From Aliirhizobium smilacinae (lineage in GTDB: Bacteria > Pseudomonadota > Alphaproteobacteria > Rhizobiales > Rhizobiaceae), in NCBI RefSeq assembly GCF_006335145.1, contig NZ_VDMN01000002.1:1-64000 (forward strand): a stretch of 64,000 bases of DNA. Reading direction: 5' to 3'. Of this stretch, positions 9,623 through 18,000 are shown piece after piece. The notes under the pieces are model-generated. The model made no database searches, was not told where the DNA came from, and worked only from the letters and a program-made list of their open reading frames with translations. Positions within the stretch are counted from its first letter, which is position 1. The number at the start of each line of letters is the position of its first letter. Made by a program: the position numbers and the translations under genes.

Positions 9623-9637
9623 GGAGAGGTAAGGATC

Positions 9638-10609
9638 ATGAAAAAGCTTATTATCAGCGCCATCGCACTCATGGCAGCCGTCGCTCCCGCCATGGCGGAC
9701 AACCGTTGCATGCCGGCCAACGCGGTCATTGCCGCGAAGGCGGTATCCGTCATTCATTACAAGGACACCGTGATCGACGGCGTGAAGATCTTCTATCGCG
9801 AAGCCGGTCCCAAGGATGCGCCAGTCCTCCTGTTGCTGCATGGATTTCCGACCTCGTCGCACATGTTCCGCAACCTCATTCCGCTGCTCGCGGACCGCTA
9901 CCGCGTCATCGCCCCCGACTATCCGGGTTATGGCCAGAGCGACGCACCCGACCACACCAAGTTCGACTACTCGTTCGCGAACCTGACCAATATCGTCGAC
10001 AAGCTGACCAAAAAGGTCGGAGCCAGCCGCTACAGCATGTATGTCATGGATTACGGCGCTCCGATCGGCTACAGGCTCGCCCTCAAGCACCCCGAACGGG
10101 TCGAAACCCTGATCGTGCAGAACGGCAATGCCTATACCGAAGACCTCGCCGCATTCTGGGATCCGATCAAGGCCTACTGGGCCGAAAAGACGCCACAGCG
10201 CCGTGAAGCACTGGCCGGCCTCGTGACGCTCGAAACCACCAAATTCCAGTATACCGACGGAATGGGCGATGTTGCGCGGATCAGCCCCGACAACTGGGTC
10301 GTCGACCAAGCTCTGCTGGACCGGCCGGGCAACAAGGATATCCAGCTGGACCTGCTGGGCGATTACGGCAGCAACGTGCCGCTTTACCCGCAGTTTCAGG
10401 CCTTCTTCCGCGACCGCCAGCCGCCGACGCTGATTGTCTGGGGCAAGAATGACAAGATCTTTCCCGAGGCCGGCGCGCATCCCTATCTTCGCGATCTCCC
10501 CAAGGCCGAAATGCACATTCTCGACAGCGGCCATTTTGCGCTGGAAGACAAGCTCGACGTGATGGCGCCCCTCATCCGAGACTTCCTCGACCGCAAGCTC
10601 TGCAAATAA
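9638..10609 (+). CDS. Exported alpha/beta hydrolase with Asp nucleophile
   Basis: The 323-aa protein starts with a Sec signal peptide (1-20, ending AMA). The alpha/beta-hydrolase core has HGFP (68-71, oxyanion hole), nucleophile elbow YVMDYGAP with Asp138 in place of Ser, a late Asp in WGKNDKIF and catalytic His in DSGHFALED. Asp nucleophiles are typical of haloalkane dehalogenases and epoxide hydrolases, so a C-halogen or epoxide substrate is possible. A close cytoplasmic paralogue is at 11411. GAGAGGTAAGG precedes the ATG. Confidence 0.85.
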   Translation: MKKLIISAIALMAAVAPAMADNRCMPANAVIAAKAVSVIHYKDTVIDGVKIFYREAGPKDAPVLLLLHGFPTSSHMFRNLIPLLADRYRVIAPDYPGYGQSDAPDHTKFDYSFANLTNIVDKLTKKVGASRYSMYVMDYGAPIGYRLALKHPERVETLIVQNGNAYTEDLAAFWDPIKAYWAEKTPQRREALAGLVTLETTKFQYTDGMGDVARISPDNWVVDQALLDRPGNKDIQLDLLGDYGSNVPLYPQFQAFFRDRQPPTLIVWGKNDKIFPEAGAHPYLRDLPKAEMHILDSGHFALEDKLDVMAPLIRDFLDRKLCK

Positions 10610-10617
10610 GGCACTCC

Positions 10618-10639
10618 GCGGGGCCTTTTGCGGCCCCGC
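10618..10639 (+). other. Intercistronic GC-rich hairpin
   Basis: GCGGGGCC (10618-10625) and GGCCCCGC (10632-10639) form a perfect 8-bp stem around TTTTGC, between two hydrolase genes. No T-run follows, so it is more likely a transcript-processing or stability element, or a factor-dependent pause, than an intrinsic terminator. Confidence 0.5.
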
Positions 10640-10664
10640 ACCCAACATCCCGAAAGGAAAAGAC

Positions 10665-11414
10665 ATGAGCAATTCCACTTTAGGCGCCCCAGCAACTGGC
10701 GGGCCAGCCCTCTCGGTCGTCCTTGTGCACGGTGCCTTCGTCGATGGCTCTGGCTGGCAGAAGGTCTACGACGAACTCGTCGACCGCGGATTTGAAGTGC
10801 TTGTCGGCCAGCATTCGACCGCCTCGCTCGAGGGAGACGTTGCCACCGTCGAGCGCCTGATCGCAGCGGCCAGCCACCCGGTTTTCCTGGTCGGCCACAG
10901 CTATGGCGGGGCCATCATCACCGAGGCAGGCAACCATCCGCGGGTCCGGGCTCTGGCTTATATTGCGGCTTTCGTCCCCGATGCCGGCGAGTCCGTTGCG
11001 GCGCTGAACGAAGCTCCGGAAGGTCCCGGCGAGACGAAAGCACCGCTGCGGCCTCCTCAGGACGGCTATCTCCTTGTCGATCCGGCCCGTTTTCCGGAAG
11101 CTTTTGCAGCCGATGTTGAACCTGCTACCACCCGGTTCCTGGCCGCTGCACAGCTGCCTTGGGCCATCGCGGCGGCCGTCGCGCCGCTTACCCGCGCAGC
11201 ATGGCAGACCAAACCAAGCTTCTATCTCGTCGCTTCCGCAGACAGGATGATACCTCCGACAGCACAGCGCCGGATGGCCCAGCGCGCAGGAGCGAAAATC
11301 ACCGAAATCGACAGCAGCCACGCCGTGATGATGTCGCATCCGCAGGAGGTGGCCGCGTTCATTGCTGCAGCTGCCTCCACCGTAACGTCCACCGAAGGAG
11401 GAGACGAGCAATGA
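10665..11414 (+). CDS. Alpha/beta hydrolase with Ser nucleophile, cytoplasmic
   Basis: The 249-aa protein has the oxyanion segment VVLVHGAFVDGSGW (18-31), nucleophile elbow GHSYGG with Ser79, and C-terminal His in IDSSHAVMMSHPQE. It belongs to the small esterase/hydroxynitrile-lyase-like branch of the fold. No signal peptide is seen. An exported paralogue with the same elbow lies at 23410. AAAGGAAAAG is the ribosome binding site, and the stop overlaps the next ATG as ATGA. Confidence 0.86.
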   Translation: MSNSTLGAPATGGPALSVVLVHGAFVDGSGWQKVYDELVDRGFEVLVGQHSTASLEGDVATVERLIAAASHPVFLVGHSYGGAIITEAGNHPRVRALAYIAAFVPDAGESVAALNEAPEGPGETKAPLRPPQDGYLLVDPARFPEAFAADVEPATTRFLAAAQLPWAIAAAVAPLTRAAWQTKPSFYLVASADRMIPPTAQRRMAQRAGAKITEIDSSHAVMMSHPQEVAAFIAAAASTVTSTEGGDEQ

Positions 11415-12316
11415 CGCAGGCCGTCACCTATCACCGAACCACAAGCGTTGCCGGAGTAGACATATTTTATCGCGAGGCAGGCGAGCGCGAAGCACCCGTC
11501 GTGGTGCTGCTTCACGGCTTTCCGAGCTCCTCGCATATGTACCGCAACCTCATCCCGGCGCTTGCCGACCGGTATCATGTGATCGCACCTGACCTTCCTG
11601 GCTTCGGCCTGTCCGGAATGCCGTCTTCCGGCGACTTCGACTATGGTTTTGCCATGTTCGCGAACATCATCGTCGGCCTTCTCGATCAGCTGGGTGTCGA
11701 ACGCTACGCGCTCTACGTCATGGATTACGGGGCGCCGACCGGGTTTCGGGTGGCGCAGGCCCATCCCGAGCGGGTGACCGCGCTGATCATCCAGAACGGC
11801 AACGCCTATGAGGATGGCATAGGCGATTTCTGGGCGCCGACACGCGCCTACTGGGCCGATAACGGCTCCACCAACCGCGATGCGATGCGGCCTTTTCTGT
11901 CGCTTGACGGGACACGCTTCCAATATCTCACCGGCATGAAGGACCCGGCACGGATCGATCCCGCGGGATGGCTCCACGACCAGCTTTTCCTCGACCGCCC
12001 CGGCAGCGCGGAAATCCAGCTGGATATCATCTACGACTACCGCACCAATGTTGCGCTTTACCCGGCTTTTCACGCCTATTTCCGCACGCATCGGCCACCG
12101 GCCCTGATCCTCTGGGGCGAAAATGACCCCATCTTCCTGCCCGCCGGCGCGCGCGCCTTTCTGCGCGACCTGCCCAAAGCCGAGCTTCATTTTTTCGATA
12201 CAGGGCACTTCGCCCTCGAAGACAAGGCGGACGAGATGATCCCGATCATGCGCGACTTCCTCGCACGAAACCTGATCGACCAGCCGGCACTCGGGAAGGA
12301 TAACGGCCATGTATAA
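11411..12316 (+). CDS. Cytoplasmic alpha/beta hydrolase with Asp nucleophile
   Basis: The 301-aa protein starts at ATG 11411, coupled to the preceding stop and served by GAAGGAGGAGA. HGFP (35-38), YVMDYGAP with Asp105, WGENDPIF and GHFALED repeat the layout of the 9638 protein, but there is no signal peptide. The two are paralogues kept in different compartments. The open frame from 11159 is a shadow of the upstream gene. Confidence 0.86.
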   Translation: MTQAVTYHRTTSVAGVDIFYREAGEREAPVVVLLHGFPSSSHMYRNLIPALADRYHVIAPDLPGFGLSGMPSSGDFDYGFAMFANIIVGLLDQLGVERYALYVMDYGAPTGFRVAQAHPERVTALIIQNGNAYEDGIGDFWAPTRAYWADNGSTNRDAMRPFLSLDGTRFQYLTGMKDPARIDPAGWLHDQLFLDRPGSAEIQLDIIYDYRTNVALYPAFHAYFRTHRPPALILWGENDPIFLPAGARAFLRDLPKAELHFFDTGHFALEDKADEMIPIMRDFLARNLIDQPALGKDNGHV

Positions 12317-12986
12317 CAGTAAATCCAAGTCGGGCGTGCTTCCGACCGGTGGGGGCATGACACTCATCGATCCATCCGACGCCCTGATCCTGCTTCTCGA
12401 TCATCAATCGGGACTGTTCCAGACGGTCAGGGACATATCGGTTTCCGATCTTCGCCGGAACGTTGTGGTGATCGCAAAGCTTGCCGCGCTTCTCAACATC
12501 CCGGTCATCACCACCGCCTCGGAGCCGGCCGGCACCCATGGCCCGCTGATGCCCGAGATCCACGAACATGCACCGCACGGCGTCCATGTGCCGCGCAAGG
12601 GCGAAGTGAATGCATGGGATAATGACGATTTCGTCGGCGCGGTCCGCTCGACCGGTCGCATGACGCTCATCATGGCCGGCGTCTGGACCAGCGTCTGCGT
12701 GATGTTTCCGGCGCTCGATGCCCGCGCTGCCGGTTATGACGTTTATGCGGTACTCGATGCGTGCGGGGATCCGAGCGAAATGGCCTCGCGCATTTCGCTC
12801 GCCCGCTTCGTGCAGGGTGGCGTCAAACCGACATCGACCAATGCATTGCTGTCCGAGCTCCACCGCACCTGGGCGCGGCCGGAAGCTGCCGAACTCGGCG
12901 CGCTCTACGGGCTTGTCGCACCCGATTATGCAGCGGTCGCCGAAAGCTATGCGCGAGCACAGCAGGCCGCACGGGAAACGGGCTAG
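12309..12986 (+). CDS. Isochorismatase-family cysteine hydrolase (YcaC-like)
   Basis: The 225-aa protein shows the family triad Asp31 (LLLDHQSG), Lys97 (VPRKGEVNAWDN) and Cys130 (GVWTSVCV), as in YcaC-type amidohydrolases rather than true isochorismatases. It overlaps the previous gene by 8 bp and is the last gene of the hydrolase operon. A later ATG at 12357 is a possible alternative start because conserved residues begin there. It probably acts on a small amide or ester. Confidence 0.83.
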   Translation: MYNSKSKSGVLPTGGGMTLIDPSDALILLLDHQSGLFQTVRDISVSDLRRNVVVIAKLAALLNIPVITTASEPAGTHGPLMPEIHEHAPHGVHVPRKGEVNAWDNDDFVGAVRSTGRMTLIMAGVWTSVCVMFPALDARAAGYDVYAVLDACGDPSEMASRISLARFVQGGVKPTSTNALLSELHRTWARPEAAELGALYGLVAPDYAAVAESYARAQQAARETG

Positions 12987-13043
12987 GCCTGCATTCGTCG
13001 ATGCCCCGAGAACCGATAAAGAGACAGGAAAGCGGGAGCGGCT

Positions 13044-15776
13044 TTAGTCCATTTCAGCCATGGCAAGCCGGGTCCGCCGTATTGCTGCGCCCGCACCCAT
13101 GGTGCGGGCGCAATCCAGGGATCTTCGGAAATATCGCGCAGCCTTTTGTGACTGCGCGTTTCCAGCTTCAATCATACCCGCGACGCGCCAGAGATCCGGA
13201 TGCCACCAACGTTCCTCACGAATCCCGATTTCACCAGCCGCGGCCCGCAAGCATTCTTCCGCCGACAGCATATCGCCCACGGCGATATAAGCCTCCGCCA
13301 GCAGACTGCGGTAGAAGGGAACACGCGCGCGCCAGCCGCCGCGCAGCAAGCCGGCGATACTGTCATGCATCAAGGCGAAACCAGCCCCTTCTCCACGGGC
13401 CGACTGGATGGCGCCCGCAAAAAACCTGGCCGTACCCTCGTAAATGCCAACAGTCTCACGTCGGCCGACTTCGGCAAGCTGTTGCTGAAGTCGCGAAGCT
13501 GTTTCCAGATCACCCTCGACGAAAGCGATCGGAAGGCCGGTCAGCGAGATCGCATTTCCTAGGGATATCATGTGATCGAGATCGGCGGCCCTAACGATGG
13601 CGCGATCGACCAGACTGGAGGCACGATCCGCGTCACCCTGTAGCCAAAGCAAAAATGCCTGAGACAGACGAATGCCGACGGGCAGATCGACCTGGAAACG
13701 GGACAATCCATGCCCCTCTTCCAGATGGCCCCAATCCTTCATCAGCGCGTCCAGGTGAGCCGATGCCGAATTGAACTCTCCTGCATATATCTTGATATGC
13801 GCCAGCAGGCGCTTGCCATCGGGCGCGACCGCCCAGTCCAAACCCTTTGCGGCCGCAAAATCGTTCATGCTGCGCAATGCCGTGCGCGGCCGGCCGGAGT
13901 AGGCTAGGAAAACGGCTTGTCCGCACACCGAACGGATCTGAAATTCGGAATCGTTCGATTCGCCCGCGTGAAATATGCTTTCACGCCAGGCGTCGTCGGT
14001 TTGCGGGTGCATGTGGCGCGCCAGCGTCATCGCCCAGGCTCTGGCGGTCGAGAGCTTCGCCCGGCACAGGGGCGCGAGCCCTTGAAGGGCAGCGCTGTTT
14101 TCGCCTGCAAGGTCGATGGCGGCCAGCATTTCCCTGAAGGCCGACAGTTCCTGCCAAAGAGGCAATGCTGCAACCACCAGTCCGACGCCCAATCCAGCAT
14201 CGCCAGCCGGATCGAACGCCCAGCCAATCGCGGCCCGAACATCGTCGATCTGCCGCCGATATTTCCGCAACCATTCGCGGGACGTCTGCGAGGACCACTC
14301 TCGTTCGGCAATCTGCAGCTTGTCCCTTATCCGGATCGCAAACTGCCGCCTTGCCTTCTCCCTGTAACGTGACCCAAAGAGACGCTGTGCCGCATAGGCG
14401 CCGGTGCTCTCGGCCAGCCGGTAGTGAGCAATTCCGCCGTCATACTCCGCTGCGACCAGCGATTTTGCCACAAGCTGCGCCAGGGCATCACGCCCTGCCA
14501 TGGGATCGAGAGCTCCAGCGGCATAGAGTGCCTCCGCATCCTCGGCGCTGAACCGGCCCGAAAACACCGAAACCAGACTGAGCAACACGGCCTCGCTCTC
14601 GGGAAGAAGTCGATAACTCCAGTCGAGCGTGGCCTCCAGCGTCTGGTGACGCAAGGGCGCATCCCTTGCTCCCCGGTTCATCGAATCGAAGCCGTCCTTG
14701 AAGAGATCGCCGAGTGCGGAGGGCGCAAGGACGCTGGCGGTGCCGGCAGCCAGTTCGATAGCGAGTGCCAGGCCTTCCAGCCGCCTGCAGATCGAAACGA
14801 CGCTGCGGACATAGACGTCCGTTGGCTCGGCAAGACCAGCCTCTTGCGACTTGGCGATAAAGAGCTGGATTGCCGGAAACTGCAGTGCTTCGCTTGTCGA
14901 GAGCAAGGCGGTATCGTCGGGATAAGCGAGCCCGGAGAGGAAATGGATTTGCTCATGCCGTGTCCGCAGCGGCTCGCGGCTGGTCGCGAGGATACGGGCA
15001 GCAGGTACCTCCGATGATATCCGCTCGACGAGCGTCGCCGCCATCGAGATGACATGCTCGCAATTGTCGATGACCAGAAAAACCTCGCTGCTTCGAAGGA
15101 CATCGATCACGCCTGAAATCGGATCGTCCAGTCCAAGCGAAATGCCAAAGGCCGAGGCGATCGCGGGCACCACGAACCGGGGGTCGCTGACCGTCGAGAG
15201 ATCCGCAAAGACGATGGCTTCGCCAGCGCCGCAGCAATGCCGGGCAATGGTGACCGCAAGCGATGTCTTTCCGGCACCGCCTGGCCCGACAATGGCGATA
15301 TAACCCGGCAGATCGAGCTTTTCAGAAATTTGCCGGATCGCGTCGTCGCGGCCGAACAGTTCTCGCACGTGGGGCGGGGCGGCATAATGGCTCGGGATTG
15401 AAGGCGTGTGTCGCACCGCCGTTGGGCGATTGTTGTCTACCGCAGCGACGAATTTGTAGCCACGGCCAGCGATCGTCGCGATATACTCCGTCAGAGGATC
15501 GAGTTCGGCGAGCGAACGCCGAAGGTTACCAACATTGACCTTCAGATTGTGATCGTGGACGATATAGTCCGGCCAGACATGGGCAAAGAGGTCGGCCTTG
15601 CTGACCACCTCGCCAGCCCGCGTCACGAGCAGAGTGAGAATATCGAACCCGCGCCCGCCGAGCGCGACAGGTTGCCCCTTGTGGAGGAGAGCCTGCGCCT
15701 CCGGCAGCAACCGGAAATCGCCGAACTGGTAGGTGTTTTGCTTGGACAAGGCACGGAGATCGCCGTCGTTTGGCAC
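13044..15776 (-). CDS. Winged-helix regulator with NB-ARC-type ATPase and helical repeats
   Basis: The product is about 910 aa. It has an OmpR-type winged helix (about 16-112: LGGRGFDILTLLV, then VNVGNLRRSL and IAGRGYKF), a P-loop ATPase with Walker A VGPGGAGKTS (about 163-172) and Walker B EVFLVIDNCEHV, and a long C-terminal TPR-like helical region. This is the layout of BTAD/AfsR/MalT-like one-component sensors. I chose the GTG at 15776 because GAGGG lies just upstream; the frame stays open to a weaker GTG at 15818. It converges on the hydrolase operon 57 bp away and may regulate it, which is inference. Confidence 0.85.
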   Translation of the reverse strand: MPNDGDLRALSKQNTYQFGDFRLLPEAQALLHKGQPVALGGRGFDILTLLVTRAGEVVSKADLFAHVWPDYIVHDHNLKVNVGNLRRSLAELDPLTEYIATIAGRGYKFVAAVDNNRPTAVRHTPSIPSHYAAPPHVRELFGRDDAIRQISEKLDLPGYIAIVGPGGAGKTSLAVTIARHCCGAGEAIVFADLSTVSDPRFVVPAIASAFGISLGLDDPISGVIDVLRSSEVFLVIDNCEHVISMAATLVERISSEVPAARILATSREPLRTRHEQIHFLSGLAYPDDTALLSTSEALQFPAIQLFIAKSQEAGLAEPTDVYVRSVVSICRRLEGLALAIELAAGTASVLAPSALGDLFKDGFDSMNRGARDAPLRHQTLEATLDWSYRLLPESEAVLLSLVSVFSGRFSAEDAEALYAAGALDPMAGRDALAQLVAKSLVAAEYDGGIAHYRLAESTGAYAAQRLFGSRYREKARRQFAIRIRDKLQIAEREWSSQTSREWLRKYRRQIDDVRAAIGWAFDPAGDAGLGVGLVVAALPLWQELSAFREMLAAIDLAGENSAALQGLAPLCRAKLSTARAWAMTLARHMHPQTDDAWRESIFHAGESNDSEFQIRSVCGQAVFLAYSGRPRTALRSMNDFAAAKGLDWAVAPDGKRLLAHIKIYAGEFNSASAHLDALMKDWGHLEEGHGLSRFQVDLPVGIRLSQAFLLWLQGDADRASSLVDRAIVRAADLDHMISLGNAISLTGLPIAFVEGDLETASRLQQQLAEVGRRETVGIYEGTARFFAGAIQSARGEGAGFALMHDSIAGLLRGGWRARVPFYRSLLAEAYIAVGDMLSAEECLRAAAGEIGIREERWWHPDLWRVAGMIEAGNAQSQKAARYFRRSLDCARTMGAGAAIRRTRLAMAEMD

Positions 15777-15983
15777 TTTGCCCTCATAAATACATAAAAG
15801 CCGGACGTTACATCGCACTCGCCCATTTGCAAGACGTCTGGAAAGACGGTTGCAAACGTATCGGCACCAGGCATTTCGAATTTGAGAAACATGGGCAGGA
15901 AATCGCAGCTGCGGTTGTCGCGTTATTAAGCAAATGATCCTCCTTATCCGGCAACCTCAGGTTTCCGACTCAGGAGTATTTTC

Positions 15984-16790
15984 TTGGATCCTTATCCTTC
16001 CGATGTTCCCCGCTCGGCAAATGAAGATGCCATCGAGGCCAAGGCTTTTATCGATCTGTATCAGGCCGCCCGTCAGCGATTGCCGGGTGAGGAGCAATTC
16101 GATTGTATTTCCATCCATGGCGGATGCGCGATCTCACTTCCGCGCGCGCCTGCCATCGGCCTCAACCGCATCCTCGGTGTCGGTGTGCCGGAAGACCTCG
16201 ACGAAGCCTATGCCTGGATGAGCAACAAGGCTGGAAACAGGTTCCTGCAGATTAATATGGATGCCGCATCCGACGAGCTGAGACACTGGATCGAGGCGAA
16301 AGGATTGCGCGCCTATGGCCCCGGATGGGCAAAGCTGAGGCGAGATGCGTCTGCAGGCTCACTGCCGCCATCGGGAGATGTTAAAACGCGAAAAGTTCGG
16401 CGGGATGAAGCCGAGTTGTTCGGAGCGATGATGTGCGCCGGGTTTGGCTTTCCGGAAAACCTCGCGGCTTTATGGTCCTCAATCGTCAGAAGAGACGGAT
16501 GGTCATGTTTCTTCGCCCTGGACGGAGAGATACCGGTTGGAACCGGAGCCATGTTCGCTTCGGGATCCTTTGCCTGGCTCGGCGGGGGAACGACCGTTCC
16601 GAGCTTTCGAAACCGCGGTGCGCAGAAAGCGCTCATTCACGCGCGCCTGCAAGAAGGCGCGGTTCAGGGCGTGTCGAACATTGTGGTCGAGACCGAAGCC
16701 CCCTCGCCGGAAAAGGTGAACATCTCGAATGCCAACCTGGCGAAAATGGGCTTCGTGCATTGCTATAACCGCAGCAACTTCATTTTATGA
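15984..16790 (+). CDS. GNAT-family N-acetyltransferase
   Basis: The 268-aa protein has a C-terminal GNAT domain (about 140-268) with the acetyl-CoA pyrophosphate-binding turn RNRGAQKAL and the preceding beta-4 strand GTGAMFASGSFAWLGGG. The N-terminal half looks like a degenerate second GNAT-type domain. The start is a TTG: AGGAG at 15972-15976 is spaced 7 bases from TTG 15984 and no ATG fits. Acceptor substrate is unknown. Confidence 0.8.
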   Translation: MDPYPSDVPRSANEDAIEAKAFIDLYQAARQRLPGEEQFDCISIHGGCAISLPRAPAIGLNRILGVGVPEDLDEAYAWMSNKAGNRFLQINMDAASDELRHWIEAKGLRAYGPGWAKLRRDASAGSLPPSGDVKTRKVRRDEAELFGAMMCAGFGFPENLAALWSSIVRRDGWSCFFALDGEIPVGTGAMFASGSFAWLGGGTTVPSFRNRGAQKALIHARLQEGAVQGVSNIVVETEAPSPEKVNISNANLAKMGFVHCYNRSNFIL

Positions 16791-17252
16791 ACGATCGGCT
16801 GACCGGCGCGCATCAACTTGTATCTCTACGAAGTAAACAGGCCTAAGGGCGGACTGCGCGATTGTCATCGTCTTGGTCTTGGTCTTAAGCGGGTATGAAC
16901 CATTGGCCTGCGCCTGTGATAGATTAAGCCATTGAAACTTTACTGATATGATGTGCCGACACACTCTTCGCTGTAAAAGGTCCCGGACGTACTGCAAGCG
17001 GTTGTGCCAAGGCTAGCTCTCGATGGGTCAGCATGATGAAGGAGGACAAATCCTTGCCGGAGCTGATTGGCCGCCTGCCGCACACAGAGCATATATCGCA
17101 AGCTGTCGCGCAGGACGGGGACACCGCCGCCCAATCTCTCTGACGTCGTGTTTCGCAACCGCTTGCATGATGCAGGCCTGATGCGGACAGACCTGCATCA
17201 TGGGGATGGCCGATGGCTCCCCAAGGCAAATATGACAGGTTGAGATGCCCCC
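16791..17252. other. Intergenic region, no convincing gene
   Basis: These 462 bases hold only short frames without family resemblance. A small tandem of CTTGGT units is visible near 16872-16885. The long minus-strand frame running from 17511 into this region is a shadow of ohr and is rejected. Confidence 0.5.
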
Positions 17253-17393
17253 TCACTTTGTGAGGGTGGCCGCGATGACGCTGATGACGGAAGGCTCGTT
17301 CGACGTTGCCTTGAGAAGGCAAGGCGTCATCAGCACGGTCAAAATGAAGAAGGCGACCGTTAGCCTTTTTGTCAGAAGGCGGCCGAGCGTCAT
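17253..17393 (-). CDS. Possible 46-aa hydrophobic peptide coupled to ohr
   Basis: The ATG (17393-17391) overlaps the ohr stop as ATGA. The 46-aa frame has a basic N-terminus (LGRLLTKR) followed by one predicted membrane helix (LTVAFFILTVLMTPCLL). I recognise no family. Translational coupling and the single-helix shape make it plausible, but chance cannot be excluded. Confidence 0.35.
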   Translation of the reverse strand: MTLGRLLTKRLTVAFFILTVLMTPCLLKATSNEPSVISVIAATLTK

Positions 17394-17806
17394 GCGAGAT
17401 TGAGCTCCACAGCGATATTGCCGCGCGTCGCCTTCGAATAAGGGCAAATCTGATGAGCATCATGAATGATGGCTCGCGCGGTTTCCCGATCCATGCCCGG
17501 CAGGCTGACATTCAGGCGTGCCTGGAGAAAGAACTCGCCCTCTGTCGTCCCGAGATCCACTTCCGCGTCGACCGCGACATCTGCTGGCAGTCGCTGCTGC
17601 CGCTTGCCGGCGGCGCGGGTCATGGCGCCGATGAAGCAGGCCGACCAACCGGCGGCAAAGAGCTGCTCGGGGTTCGTGCCCGGCCGTCCGCTGCCGGGAG
17701 GAGACAGCTTGATTTCCAGCGCCGCGTCATCACTGCGCGCAAAGCCTTCGCGGCCGCCCGTGGTATGGGCCCGTCCGGTATAGAGAACATTATCGACCTT
17801 CGTCAT
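17390..17806 (-). CDS. ohr: Organic hydroperoxide resistance protein (Ohr, OsmC family)
   Basis: The 138-aa protein has the two family cysteines in context: Cys57 in GWSACFIGAM and Cys121 in HQICPYSKATRGN. The substrate-contacting segment NPEQLFAAG is typical of Ohr rather than OsmC. It reduces organic and fatty-acid hydroperoxides with a dithiol mechanism, usually through lipoylated partners. No OhrR repressor gene lies beside it here, which is unusual for rhizobia. Confidence 0.9.
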   Translation of the reverse strand: MTKVDNVLYTGRAHTTGGREGFARSDDAALEIKLSPPGSGRPGTNPEQLFAAGWSACFIGAMTRAAGKRQQRLPADVAVDAEVDLGTTEGEFFLQARLNVSLPGMDRETARAIIHDAHQICPYSKATRGNIAVELNLA

Positions 17807-17967
17807 GGGGATGCTCCTCGTATCTCAAGCAAAGTCTCTTGAGCCAGCGCCATTCGCTGACAGGAGGAGTTATCGCCCACGGGAGTATCTGTGCTGTTTC
17901 AGGAAAGCCGGTGAAGTGTATCAAACGGTAGCAATGGCACCGCGGCCAAAGCAGTAGGGACAACAGG

Positions 17968-17995
17968 GAAAGCCAGCGCACCGAGTGGCGCTGGC
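17968..17995 (-). terminator. Intrinsic terminator of the two-component operon
   Basis: Reading on the minus strand after the kinase stop, GCCAGCGC (17995-17988) pairs perfectly with GCGCTGGC (17979-17972) around an 8-base loop and is followed by TTTCCC. The stem is strong and the T-tract short. Confidence 0.5.
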
Positions 17996-18000
17996 GGCTG

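Noticed and set aside
9425..10678. 417-codon minus-strand frame opposite the exported hydrolase.
   Set aside because: Shadow of a real alpha/beta hydrolase with signal peptide and catalytic motifs on the plus strand.
11222..12367. 381-codon minus-strand frame opposite the cytoplasmic Asp-nucleophile hydrolase.
   Set aside because: Antisense shadow; no start context or domain.
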